A stretch of DNA of 64,000 nucleotides from the NCBI GenBank assembly GCA_013399015.1, contig VWZX01019989.1, positions 1,785,725 through 1,849,724 of the forward strand. Reading direction: 5' to 3'. Each line of letters begins with the position of its first letter. The stretch's first letter is position 1. The notes under the pieces were generated by a model, which searched no databases, was not told the DNA's origin, and saw only the letters and a program-made list of their open reading frames with translations. Positions 1 to 13,215 of the stretch are shown here, in pieces. A program made the translations under genes and the position numbers. Source of the DNA: Galbula dea. Taxonomy: Eukaryota > Chordata > Aves > Piciformes > Galbulidae.

Positions 1-3000
1 AACCTCTGTAGCCTGCTACGTGGGCTCTACTGGCATGGATATTCACTAGCTTTGCCCTTGGCCCAAGTACACATCAGTTCTTAGAAATTCAAGTGGAAAT
101 GCTGAAAGGCAAATGGTGATCCCTCAAGCTATGTTCTAACAGTAAATTAGTAGTCCAACTCACATTGCCTTTCTGGTTTCTCTTTAAAACTCCACCTTTT
201 AATGAAATTACAGAGGCTTTGACTAAAAGTTATTGTTGGTAGTGCTCAATATCTCAGCTTTCCTGGAGTCTTTTGCTACTTGTTTCTCCCCTGCATTTTT
301 TCAGATATCTGCCAAGAGAACAGATGGAGTCACAGAAAATCATGGCCTAGAAGGGGAAGATTAAAGGCAGAAAGAGTCAAAGGAGAACTAAATTCATCTC
401 AGATGAAGTTTTACTGTCTTTCCTAAGATGAGGACTGGAGAACCACAAACAGAAACTACTTAGCAATGCAAACTTTACGACAGGGTGGTAGCACGGTCTT
501 TTGTCTCCCCCAAAATGTATAGCTCAATGCTACCTCTAGCTACCAATAGAGATGTGACACAACCTAGCTAAAGTTAGCTTCAAACCTTACTCCTTTTATC
601 ATCTCCCTCCTATTCAAAATCTATTTCTGACTCCAGTCAACCTGGATCTGAGAGTTGAAGCGAGATCTGAAAGAGGCAGTTTCCAAAAGAGTACCTTCTA
701 GCAACTAGCTGTTTCTCCCCCAGTTCTTCTCTCTTCATTTTAAAATACCCTCACTAAAACTTTCTAGCTATCTTAATAACTCATCTCAATTGTAGGTTGT
801 CAAGCTGGTGTTTTGGAGGAAGCTGAGTAAGGGCAGAGTTTATGTTGTAGGGAAACCACACATGAGTAAAAATAAATTCAAGTTCATTTCTGGAATTTAA
901 GTTCTTTGAATGATTTAAGTCTGACAGTCTCCTCATTCTTATGGGATACTGTCAATGGCAAAAACCACTTTACCTCTATTCTACAAACTTGTCTGTTGCC
1001 TGCAAGGTTAGATGCTGATAATGTATCTATGTGCAAAGTGTGTGTAATAACATCCATATCTAGGATTTTCCTAAATTATTTCAGACCAGGGACTGTTTAG
1101 TTCTCCCTGAAATCCTTCACAAGCTTAGATATCTAATTACTTGTATGAAGAAAATGAAGATGTTTCTAAAAGCCTTACCAGGACGCACAGTAGCTCTTCT
1201 TCCAGTCCACTTAAGTCTACTTATCATTCCACATCTCTTTCTTCAGCATTCTCAAAGTTGTTCTTCCTTTATTCCTCCTTCACCCCCCAAAGTAATGCTT
1301 GGAAGGATGAAGAGGGGAGATTTTTCCAGGAGCATCTATTCTCTCTGCCTGGTTACCAAAAATGAAAAATCAAGTATGTCTTGTAGTCTGAAACTTGGCC
1401 TGCCTTGAACACCTCAAGAGTATTGGAGAAAACATCCTCTTCCATGATGTTTCTCTAGAAATTTGCTGATCAAAAGATCAGAGGTTCATCCTCCAAACCC
1501 TAATTAGCACCTGCTTAATTATGATATTGTTTCTTGGTACAAATTCCTTTGAAGTCATACGTCTTTTGAATATAAATTTGCTATAAATTTAATTTTAGTG
1601 CTAAGGAATGGGGTGACGACGAGATTCCCAGAGTGGGAATATATATAATAANTTAGAGACCCTATAAAATATCTTAAAAACATTCACCTCATATCAATAT
1701 CATCTGCATATGCTACTGTTTGAAAAGTGAAAATTCAATGACATGCTGACGTAAATGTTCGTCTTTGAGCTATTGTGGGTTCTTCAGAACAGCACAGCTT
1801 GGGAGGATAATCACAAGGCATCATGCTGAGGAAACGGAATTTCCTGTGTTGGAGGAAGAAGAGCTGAGCCAATGCTGCTGTGATCTGATCTTTTTTTGAA
1901 TAACTAGTTGGGTGACTACAACAGATATGTCAACTATGACATTCATTTATTACCATCTGCTTCTATGCTGTATCTTCCTGAACAGTTGGTTTTTCAGGTT
2001 ACTTCAGTCCGTATATGTGGTAGGCATTTCTCCTCTATATCCTCACTCTTATCTTGAAGAAATTCTTGGGTAAATGTGTGACCACGACTGTCAGATAAGT
2101 GCATGGATTTCGGGAAGAATTTGAGGTGTTTTGGACCAACTTCAGTGCAAAGAATATGACTGGTGGACAAATGTGTGTGGATATGTACTGAAGAGGGTCT
2201 GAGCATGAAGGAATAGCGTGAGCTGGCATTTGTGGGCTTAGGGTTTGGGTCAGAGTCAGCAATGTGTCTGGGAGATTGTGAAAATGAGCTGTGGTCTCTT
2301 GTGTTCTGGTTCATTGAGGTCTGTTCTCTGCCACAGACCTAGACACTCTCTTTAGTCTTGGTGACAGGCTGCAGAAATTTCCTTACCTGAGGATCTAGGC
2401 TCCTGACATCACTAGCAAGAGTCAGAAAGATTGGAAAGATGTCACCTGTGGATTCATTGTACTCAGTGAAAATTGCTGCTGACAAGTCCATTTTGTTACC
2501 CAGAAATACCCAAAGTAAATCTAATCCATTTGTTAAGCCTACAAGGAGTGGTTGGGCTAATGCCAGATTTCCCCTAGGTGCTAGAAATGGGCAAGAGTAG
2601 AAAAAGAAATGGAATACACCCCAGGAATCAACTCAAGAGGAAGAGTATCTACTGGCTTCTACATCCAGTCTGCCAGATACTCTCCTCATGACAGCCAGAA
2701 GCAAAATTTGGGGCCAGCTTTTGGACCTGCTTCCAGCATTTCTCATGCTAGGTGGTGCATTCCTCTCTGTGCAGTTTTGTGGCTTTTGGTGCTTCAGCTA
2801 CAGTGGGATGAAATAACTTACTTAAGGTGAACTAAGGATGATACCCTCATACACTCATTCTCAATTATTTGTGGCCTAACTTCATTACAAGAAGAGTCAG
2901 CCTTAGTGACAAAAATTGTCCACAGGAGGAAACTTCAACATTTGTTCTAAGAAAACTGTTCACAGAAAGTCTGATTTTTAAAGCAGTAAACATAATGTAT

Positions 3001-6000
3001 TGAATACACATGCAGTGCCTTAATAAAAGGCAGCAGCTTGAAGAGATTTGGAAATAGTACCCTACTTGGATGGAAAAAAATATCAGATTTGGGACATGTG
3101 GTTGGCTTGGGAGAAGCTAGCATTACTGAAAGCTCTCTGTAGAGGGGTACTTACATCTCTGATGTAGCTATGTCAGTGTCTCTTATAGAATTAGCAGTTG
3201 AGGAAATACTCCTTGGGTTTATGGGGGATGCATCTCATGCTCTCATATTTGCCCAGTAGAAGTGATTCACACAGAGGCTTCTCTTCTTGCTATTAATTTC
3301 TTTCCTAAGGCACAGTACAAATAGGGATGAGGAAAATTATTGTACTTGCTAAGCAATTCCCAGGATGAAACTTCCTGGGTGGAAGAGAGTTTGTCATCAG
3401 CTGCTGGAGGGGCTGGGGGTGACTGCCTCTCCTGAAATATCTTTGACTCACATGTCAGTGGGGAGTCCATTCACCCCCTTTAAATCGGATTTCTCTCTTC
3501 CAGAGGAACATAAGCCACATAGAGCATGGCTGTCTGCTAATTGGATTGGTGCTTTGTAAGCACCAAGAGGAAGAAGGCAAAGTGGAAATATTATATGTTG
3601 GACTATAAAATAGCCCAATGTGCACCAACTGTCTTGTTTAGATCCTATGTCAATGCTGGAAACAGTTCATGACTTACTGTGATATCATTTGCTTTGACTT
3701 GCTAGCAGAGTAAATAGTGGTACTCTGGAAAAACAGCTACTGTATAAAAGAGCAATCTGCTGTTGAAAGAGTATGTGCACAGCTAAGCATGTGGAGCAGA
3801 TCCTCTAGTGACACATGGAAAACTCACTGGGAGTGAGCAGAGGTTTACTAAGTTGTAGCCAAAATTATACTTCTGGTATTGCAACTAGGAGCTTGCTAGG
3901 TAAATCCGAAGCATGTGTGAGGGGGAGCTTGTGTAAGTTCCTGAAATAATTTCAATTAAATAATTACCATAAACAGAAGTTGTATCAATTAATTCCTTAA
4001 TCGAGAGATGGCATATTAATACAAAACTACTTTTCCAAGATAACATATGATCATTTCCAAGACAGCATCCCTCACTTCCAAGTACCTTCAATACCATAAT
4101 TTCTTTTAAAGGTTATATATGTAATGGAATAATTACATGTCTGCAAATGCATGCTGATAGTGACCTTCTGTAGCATTGAAACATCTTTTCATACCTCTTC
4201 CGTTTAGTCCTATACAAAAGCCCTTTCTTCTTTGTTCAAATAATAGATTTATAACTACATAAAATGGAAACAGCTGGCAAAAGCTCACTTTTAATTACAC
4301 TGATGAGCATTCTCCAAAATTCCTCTAGTTCTTCATATAATAATTACAGTTTGTCAGCCGAATACCAATGAGTACGTGATCCTCCTAAAGAGATCCAGAA
4401 CTAGCACTCTGCCTGAACGTTCTCTTAGCAGAATGCACACCATTTTTCTTCTCTGGTTTTGGGCTAATATGTATGAACACTATAAAAAAGCTTAGGCTTG
4501 TCTTGGTAGAATTGGCAAACCTTTTCATAATTACTGGGTCTGTGAGATACAAATGGAATTTAGGTCTCTTCCTCAGTAAGAATAAATTATTCTTCCTTTT
4601 TAGTAAGTGTCAGAATTGGATTTTTGTTACGACTCAGTATTAGATCTCTTTTTAATCAGGCATAGACTTCTTTCTGGCTTCTTACTCATGTGGCTCATGT
4701 TTAACACCTTAGTACGGGAAGAAAGTCCTGGAATTTTCCAGAAGCTAAAATCAAACTGTCCCTCTGCACCAGACAATGACACAAAGCTATATGAAGAACT
4801 GCTGTTCAATAATTCAGAATCCCATAAACATGCAAATTAGCTGCACACACAGAAACAGCTCACCACTGAGCAATTCATGCACTGTAGCAACACTGCCTTC
4901 TGTAGACTTGCCCCTGCATGGAAATTCATGGCCAGATTTGCTGCCTGTATCACTGCAATCAGTTCTGTGCCCTTGCATGTAGCTTTGTATTCAATGCTGG
5001 ATACCAGAGAAGCAAGACAATGAATTGCACCAACTATTAAAGACAAGCTTAAAAGCTTGTTACTATCACATTGCACTGATGCACTAAATTTAAATAGTGG
5101 TTTTATTCTGCCTACTACTCCAAAGACTATCAAGATTGTTCTATGGGGTCAGTCTTGCTGCCTAGTGCTGAGCTGCTCATACCCACTGTATGTTGAGGCT
5201 TGACACAAAACAGCGTAACAAGAGGAGTGCAGTATCATTTGGCACTAATGCAAGTGGGGAGAGGATGCAAGTTGTATGCTCAGCACTTGACCATCATGGA
5301 TACTTGGTTTGGGGTTAAGAGGAGATTTCACTGTTTCTTGAGGCTTGATGAACTCCTGACTTTGCTAAGGTAGCAGAAAAGCAGGTGGAATTAATGAGAT
5401 ATCCCAAGATTTGGAAAAGCTATGAAAGTTATTCCCTTTCCTGCTCAGTATTTTCTGGCATTTAAAATCAATAGGACATAAAATGTACTGTCAAGTTAAG
5501 ATGATGACACCTTAGTTAGTCTTAGTCCCAAGAATTGGATTATTTTATATTCCATGTCTGGTGTGAGACTTAACCTGATGCCTTGCATACACTAAGTGTT
5601 CAACCATGACCGATCTCAGAACTGGGATACAAATGTCTGCTTACACTCATACACTTGGCCAAAAGAGCAGTGCTTCAGTCAGTGATGTCTATAAGAACCT
5701 AGACAGCCTGCATCTGCAACCAAACGTACAGCTCATCTTGAATTAAATGAGCTGCTTATGTCTGTCTGTGCTACGAGATCTCTCTGTCATGTCTTACTGC
5801 AGCTAGCTTGCGTGTTGTGAGGAGCCTTAACTTGCTAAAGCATCTCACTTACATATCCATTACTGTTCTCTACTTAATAAATCTTTGAGCTTCCCATCAC
5901 AGGCTCCCCAAACAAGGTGTGATTCTGGGAACATAAGCGTAAGACATTTTCCTGTGAGCTTGATTTCTGCAAAGATGTTTCAGGAAAGTTGCAAAACCAA

Positions 6001-9000
6001 ATTTCTAGGAACCAGAGTGAGGAGCTGTGGGACTCATTATGTTTCTGCTCCTGAAACAAGATGGCTGATGCAGACCTTCTGAACCTTGTGGTACTTACAG
6101 CTGGGCAATCTCCTCTAACAACTGAGATTTAACAAGTTTGCTTCAGTACTCTGGTGTCAACAGGGCTGTAGCATAAACTGACACCACATGGCTCAGCATA
6201 AGTTGGCAGTGCTATTTGTGCTTTCACACTTCAGCTATATGAAGCTACATCAGTGATGTTTCCAGACTCTAGATGCTGGGATGTGACAATACTTTCCACC
6301 TTGGGACAACGAGACAGCAGAGGCAGTGTCTGCATCTGTGGCTACTTTAGCACTAAGAGCTGTTGAAATTTTGATTCTTGTGATGAACAGATTCTGCCTA
6401 GAATCTAGCTTAGCCTTGGAAACTGTGTGGTGGGGAAAATTCCACTATTGGCAGCTGCTGTGCAGTATAAAAAGCATGTAGTGCATAAATTGATCCTAGA
6501 GTGGTAGAAGAGGTGTTGGGAAGAGACAATGAAGCCTCTCACAGGAAAAAAGATAACCTAATAAAAGTAAGATAGTAATCTAACAAGTTTCAAACAGTGA
6601 GAGGCACAGAGGTAGAACTCTGGGTTAGAAAGGACAGCCATCTTCCCATCTTCATATTTTCTAAGCACAGGTATGAACAGGTGAGAGCAGTTATCTCACT
6701 CCTAGGCTAGGAGGGTCAGCCTTGCTTGTAGCTGAAACATAGCCCCTTGCATCCAGAGTGTTGTTCTCAGAGTGACTCCAGAGCAAACAAATTGTGACAG
6801 AGATTCATTAGTCACTCGATTTCTTTCATGGTGACAAAGTAGAATTCACTCAATGTGCCATGGAGACTAAATACCCTCCTTCTTGTGCTATCAGGGGGAC
6901 TTTGTATCCAAGGTCATCTAGTTCTATGCTGTTTACATATAGCTCTGTTGCTCAACCCCAGTCCCACCCTAGAGGGAGATGTGTTTCTTTGTGCCTTTTG
7001 TTTTGACTCTAAATTGTCAAAATTCCTGTCTTCCCACAGCTGCTACTTCCTCTTCTAAAGTACTAGTACCAGATTCCCTGCACAGTTAGCAGAGACCTGC
7101 ATGCTCACACAGCAGAAATACTCTGGAAATGTATGAAGAAGCAGGAATGCTGTCCTGGGCTCCTGCTTGTGTGCCCTTGAGAAATGCAGAATTTGAGTTG
7201 CAGCTGCAGACCACTATTTAGTCTTGACAAGCTGAGGCCTCTAAGATAATTTTGGACAGTGATCTGGGGACCACCTGTAAAGTGAAATTCTTGCTACACA
7301 GTTAGCATTCACCTGATCAAAAAAAAATCAGAACTGATTCATAGTGGAGGGGAAGTAACACTGAATTATGTCCATCCTTGCAGCAAACTGGTAAAAACAC
7401 CTAAATGGGGTGAGGAAAAGGAATCCTCTTCATTTTTGAGACAAAAGTTGTTCCGCCTTACTTGAAAAAACAAGTAACACTGAGAGGCAGATCTACCCTT
7501 TTATACGCTTACTTTTTATTTTAACTAGAAAGGCATCTCCTCAAGACTTTCCTTATCCCTGCCTCCTCCCTGGTCATAATTACTTCAATAGAAGGGCCAA
7601 CATTATATCCAGACTAGTTGAGAATAGTTGTATTAATAGCTCCATGTTTCTCAGCTGACCTCTCCATCATGTAGACAACCTCCCAGCTCAGTCTAAACTC
7701 TCATTGCGTTTTATTCCCCTTCTCTTTGTACCTCTCCTAACAGCTGTTTCTCAGCTGAATGTTGATTGCTTTCACCACCACTGTAGTCAGTGCTTGCTTA
7801 AGCCAGATAAACTCATATTTCATTGATGTTTGTTTCTCTCTCTACCCACCATATTTTCAAATTAAGCTTGATGCTAACAGATTAATCTCCCTGGTCTGTG
7901 TGGCAGCAGTTATGCCCAAATGTACAACTAGAATGGTGGCCAGCTCAGTGGTCCTTGCTGGGATGTGAATTATCATAAGCAAGAGATATTTTGGCAAGAG
8001 GATAATAACAGTGGTCACTACAGGTTATGTGGTGTGCTACTCTCATAGGCACTTTGCTTTTGCAAGGTCATTTACAAAACAGCCAAAGAGCCGTCACTAA
8101 AAGTACCCGTGTGTGCCTGTATGTGGTATAAAGCAGCAGTCTATCAGTCCTCAGATACAGGCATTTTATGCAAGGCTGAATACTGAAAAAAAAACCAAAA
8201 CTGTTAAGTTGATTCTTGCAAGTTTCTCTCACTGACAGCATTTGTTAATTGTGCTGCTGTGGAATTACCTCTGCTGGTGCCAGGTTCTCTCCTTTAAGGA
8301 AGCACAGTGGAGTGTGGGGGCTAGGGGCAGCAAGTACATTAAAAGCTTTGGGCTTGTCTCTTAAGAAAGGGTAGATTCTAAAGCTTTTTTTCCTTCCCCT
8401 TACAAATTCATCCTCTGGTTAACTGTGGTACGAACTGCTTTGCTACTTCACTCCATGACTCTCTGTCTGTAAAGGTCAATGTCATACTTGGCTGTGTTCT
8501 ACTTCTTCTGTTTCTGCTTTACTCCATAACTTGTAGCATATATTCCAAAGCTCAGGGTAACTGATGTCACTGTGAATTCGAGGGCATTTGCTCAGGTTTT
8601 GCACCTTTGTGCAGAACAATTAAATTCTTCCCCCCTTTTAGGCATACTGAAGACCACCATGTCTTTTTTCTAAAGTAAATTAACAGAATAACAGGAATAC
8701 ATGACACATTTCAGACTGTTTGTCTGTCCTCAGTTACCAGGCACTTTAATTCCCATATCTCTATTAACAACCACTGCCTTAACAATTTTATTCTTGTGCA
8801 CTGCTTGTCTCTGCACTACACAGTACTAAGTGAAGATCATATTGCTAGACTTCTGACCCAGCACAGACAAAGCTCACTGGAAAAGTATGTTGGGATGTTG
8901 CAGAGGGATGTTATTTTGGAACCTTAAGATCTTAGAATAGCAGTGTTTTTTCTTTTCTTGCCAAAGCAATGCTTTTCAAATAACTTAAGTGGAAAAGACT

Positions 9001-9892
9001 GTCTTTCTCTTCAGATCTTATGGACTATTCCCAAATTCACATCCAAAAAATGACCCATTCTTAAATGGACAGAGACAGAATTTCCCATCTTGAAAAACAA
9101 GCTGCATTACTGATTGGAGTCTCATGGTTAGGCTGCATGTGGAATGGGCCATGTTTTTCTAGCATTTATTGAGATTTCACAGTAATTACTGTTACAGGAC
9201 AGCTGAAGTCTCTTTGCAAAACAGTGCTGAAGTATATAAAATGTATCAACAGAGAAAAAATTAGGGAGTTTTTTCTCCTTCAGCCACAGGGTGTAACTGT
9301 CTTCCATGATTCAACTACATGTTTCAGGTACCTTTGTTAAGATGTTGTCTGGAGCAGTCAGCCTTCACTGCTTACATAGCTGAAAATGCCTAGATTGTTT
9401 GTGTGTTGCCAAGATATAAGGTTATTTTTTTAAAATCACTTGTAAAACCCAGGGTGAATTTGTGTTACAGTGAAACTAAAGTAGCAATGGGAGATTGGAT
9501 TTTGTGAAGAAGAATCATCTAAAGGGGCACTTAAGGCAAAATAGAACTCTATTGTAAATTTATTGGCATCAATGGCATTTACATAGCCTATGCACAGATG
9601 GATCTGTCTTGGAGACCCATAGTGCTTGTCTAATCAACAAGTTTAATGGGAATGTCAGTTCTTGATATCAGGAGAAGTAGGATTCTGTTCTTATACAGTA
9701 GCTAGGCAAACAACATTAATTGAGTGATTTTATAATTTGGTTTTATTCACTCTGTAGCTGTGTGAATAAAGTGAAAATTCACTTAATAATATATACAGTG
9801 AACTTCTTAAGATTTCTTACTCTAGAATCAGTTTCTCCAGCTCTGTTGGAGAACTTAATGGGTGCCATGATAATGTTACCATGCAATCCACT
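1..9892. other. gene-free stretch, intronic
   Basis: I see no exon, RNA gene or recognisable mobile element. Open frames are short (106 residues at most), overlap one another in different frames and have no family resemblance. Confidence 0.6.
1652..1652. other. isolated ambiguous base
   Basis: A single N in AT-rich sequence. It marks an unresolved base, not a feature. Confidence 0.95.
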
Positions 9893-10390
9893 TATAGAAT
9901 CATAGAATGGGCTGGGTCGGAAAAGACATTAAAGATCATCTAGTTCCAACTCCCCTGCCATGGGCAGGGAAACCTTCCACTGCATCAGGTTGCTCAAGGC
10001 CTCATTGAAACCAGTTTCTGACTGCTGCTAGGGATGGGGCATTCACAACATCTCTGGGCAACCTCTTCCAGTGACTCACCACCCTCACTGTAAAGAGCTT
10101 CTTCCTAATATCTAACCTAAACCTAGCCTCTTTTAGTTAGAACCATTCACCTTGTCCTATTTCTGCACTCCCCAGTACAGAGTTCCTCCCCATCTTTCAT
10201 GTAGGCCCCCTTTAAGTGCTGGAATGCTGCTACAAGGTCCACCTGGAGCCTTCTCTTCCCCAGGCTGAACAACCCCAACTTTCTCAGTCTGTTCTCATTG
10301 GAGAGGTACTCCAGCCTCCAGATCGTTTTTGTAGCCCTCCTCTGGACCTGCTCAAGTAGGTCCATGTCTTTCTTATGGGGGGGACAGTTC
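9893..10390 (-). mobile_element. CR1 LINE, 5'-truncated, 3' part
   Basis: On the minus strand this is the 3' end of a chicken-repeat-1 LINE. It finishes in the characteristic tail repeat ATTCTATGATTCTATAA at 9893. Upstream of the tail is the usual 3' UTR, and then the C-terminal part of ORF2 (reverse-transcriptase side) with motifs such as DLLEQVQRRATK and LGLFSLGKRRLQ. The frame stays open through the ORF2 part but the element is far too short to move. The 5' break falls near a 20-bp tandem duplication at 10384-10423. It lies inside IQSEC3 intron 1 in the same orientation as the gene. Confidence 0.93.
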
Positions 10391-10423
10391 TGAGACCGGG
10401 TCAACAGTTCTGAGACAGGATCA
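10384..10423. repeat. 20-bp tandem duplication at CR1 5' edge
   Basis: Two adjacent 20-bp units starting ACAGTTCTGAGAC (10384-10403 and 10404-10423) with two differences. They sit at the 5' truncation point of the CR1 copy, so they may record the insertion event or later slippage. Confidence 0.8.
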
Positions 10424-10835
10424 GAGATTCTAGCAAAGGTTAAAAGACAAGCAACACATAAATGTACCAGATTTCCCATAAGTAAAAAGACTAGAAGGAG
10501 TCCAGAAGGCTGAAAGGTTTCCAATAATGCACTGTAAGACCTCTGTATAGAGTCTGAGGTGCAGAACATAAGGGAGGAGTTTGGAGGTCTATGCAATTCT
10601 TACTCTTTTCAGAGGAAACATTTAACTGCTAATCAATATGCTATCCAGAAAAGGGTAAACAAAGCTTGTAATGTTTTTGACTACTTACTTGCTTGTGTAG
10701 GCACCAATTCTACATCTGGTCATCCTTTATGCTTGAAGTTTTCTGAAGGCAGAACGGATTTGATTGAAGCAGAATGTACCCTGCCTGGCTATGTGCAATC
10801 CTTTCATATCACACTCTTAAACCCCAAACCCTAGT

Positions 10836-10877
10836 CTTATTAAACTATTAGCACTTCTTATTAAACTATTAGCACTT
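10836..10877. repeat. 21-bp perfect tandem duplication
   Basis: The unit CTTATTAAACTATTAGCACTT occurs twice in a row without a mismatch. Perfect identity suggests a recent slippage duplication or a collapsed or expanded read. Confidence 0.9.
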
Positions 10878-13064
10878 CTGGTACAGTGACAGAGACAGAG
10901 AATGCCCCAGAACTGTGATAAGGCACCACATGAATACTGTTTCCAAACTTTTTAATCTTTCCCAGCACATACAAAAGAAGCAGCTGGCCAAGAGTAAGGC
11001 TTGAAATGGAATCTGATTGTTATTCATCTGGGATCTTCTCCAGCTCCCACTAAAACAGTACTTCCACTGAGTTTGTATATAATCTGATTTCAAGTCCCAT
11101 ACAGTGAATTCTAGCCAATTCAGCTCTTAAGGGTTGTCCTGACTCAAATGCTATCTGCATTCAAATGAAGGCTCTTCCTACTTCTGAACAGATCTTATGC
11201 TTGTGACTGTTGCATGAGAAATGTCATTTATTGCTATTTCAAGCAGGAGAATCAGTATAAACAATATGGCTTCTCACACAGCAGCCTCCCTTAGCAATGC
11301 CCATGTTGTCCCCTCTGTCTTCAGTCTTTTTTCATTTGTAACTAAACACTTTCAGATGGGAATATTTTTTTATGGGTAGCAGAATCAACAGCCTGATCTT
11401 AAGTGCCTCTAATGATTCTGTGCTGAATATTTCTCAAACATGATTTTAAGGAAAGCTTATGTGTGCAGACATGCAGTTCTGAAAAAAACTGTGGCTGTCA
11501 TATAAACCACAACATATCATTCAGCACAAGCCACAAAAAGACTGAAACAACAGCAAGAGAGGTATGAACTGTCCCGCTTATCTGCACAGAGTGCACATGC
11601 CAGTATTACAAAGACACATGACTTACTGTGTCCCACTAAGATGATGCTGAGAGCAGGCACAGCTTGCAGTAAAAGGTAATCTGTGCTTCACTTTTAGGGG
11701 AAAAAAAAAAAGCCGTAGTTCTTAGCTGCCCCATCTCCTCACTGAGATCACTGAACCTCATGTAGGTGCTAGGCACATCATTTAGGAAAGTTTGGAAAGA
11801 CATTTGATCTTTGGGCTGAAAACGCTTTGAAAGAGCAAGGTGATGGTGGCTACAAGGATACTACCCCCATGTTCCTGCAGCATGTCCCTTTGGGTGAGGA
11901 GCGACAATGATTTGTTGAGGCAGTCTGTGGAAGCCCGAGCTACCACAGTCTGTACTGTGCTTGTTTTCAAAGGTAAACAGGAAATCTCAGACTTTAGTAA
12001 TGTCAGTTTTGAACTTCTCACCAGGGCTAAATTCTCTTTGAAGGAAAAGAGCTGGAGGAATGATCTCTATGTTTAGTTATATCTTTTCTTACATATTCCT
12101 CTCATGAATGTGCCAGAGGGCCAAAAGGAGACCTCTGATTGTCATGTACAACCTGCATAATGGGCTTTTCCAGTCGTTGATATGGCATGTGGAAGATTGA
12201 GTCAGCTATGTTACTCTTCTACCTAATTCAGAATGACTGGGGAGGAAAACCTTTGCTCTGAATCTGCAGAGACCTGAACCTATGCCTCTCTCCATTCCCA
12301 AATGAGCTCTGAATCCAGAAAACTTACTTGCAAAAATGCTATGCTGGATATGAATTTCAGCCTCTGAATATTTTCTTAGTATTCTCACTGGCAAATTGCA
12401 CCATTGCATTTGGAATGCCACACTCATCTGCAGATTTCATAATCAAAACATATTTAAATTAAAAAAAAATTACTCTTTGTCAGAGACTAGCAGAACACTC
12501 TCACTGTTTTTTGTTTTCCTTTAGCTTTCCCAGGCAGCAATTGCCTCTTTTCAGGGTCCTCCTTCCACCTGTTGGAATAGGAAGTTGTGTTGTCACCCAT
12601 GTGTCTTAATTACTATGTTTGCTTTGAGGTGCTGGAAAAATAGAAACACAAAAATAGAAACAATAGCCGCCCTGGGAGCTCTCTCACCAGTGTTTATACC
12701 TCAAACTGTTCCACCTATCTGACTTGAAGAAAAAATGCAGTTGTATGTGACTGTCTCCATCAGAGGCTCTCAAGATCCAAAGCTCGGCAGTGGCTCTGGA
12801 GCAGCAGTAGGAATGTTCCAGTATGGCTGCCTGATTCAGCTTCTATTCTAATTTTTGAAGCTGTGGCTCCTTGTGTTGTGGCTAAATTAAAATATATTAT
12901 TGCATTAAAATGATATACAGAATTCAACTTCAAAAGCTGTCTTAGAAACTCTCTCCCCTTTGTGACAACAATGCACAGTCCCACTCATCTCTTTGCTCCA
13001 CAAAGTGCTGTCAAACATGTCCAGTCATCCAGCGCTCATTGCAGGAAAACTCTTAATCTTTCAA

Positions 13065-13215
13065 AGGCAGCGTTCTCAAAGCTCTTTACAAACCCTACTG
13101 ATAGACACCTCGTGCTACCCCCTGCAAGAGAAATGAGTAACACTCATCTAGTCATACAAGGGGATGCTAAAGTAAAGCCAGGCAATACAGTTTTCCCACT
13201 GTCACACAGCAAGAT
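13065..13215 (-). repeat. possible ancient SINE/MIR-like relic
   Basis: The plus strand reads AAAGCTCTTTACAAACCCTA, later followed by CCCACTGTCACACAGCAAG. This order resembles the minus strand of an old MIR-type or L3-associated repeat. The match is patchy and the middle is not convincing. Confidence 0.35.
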
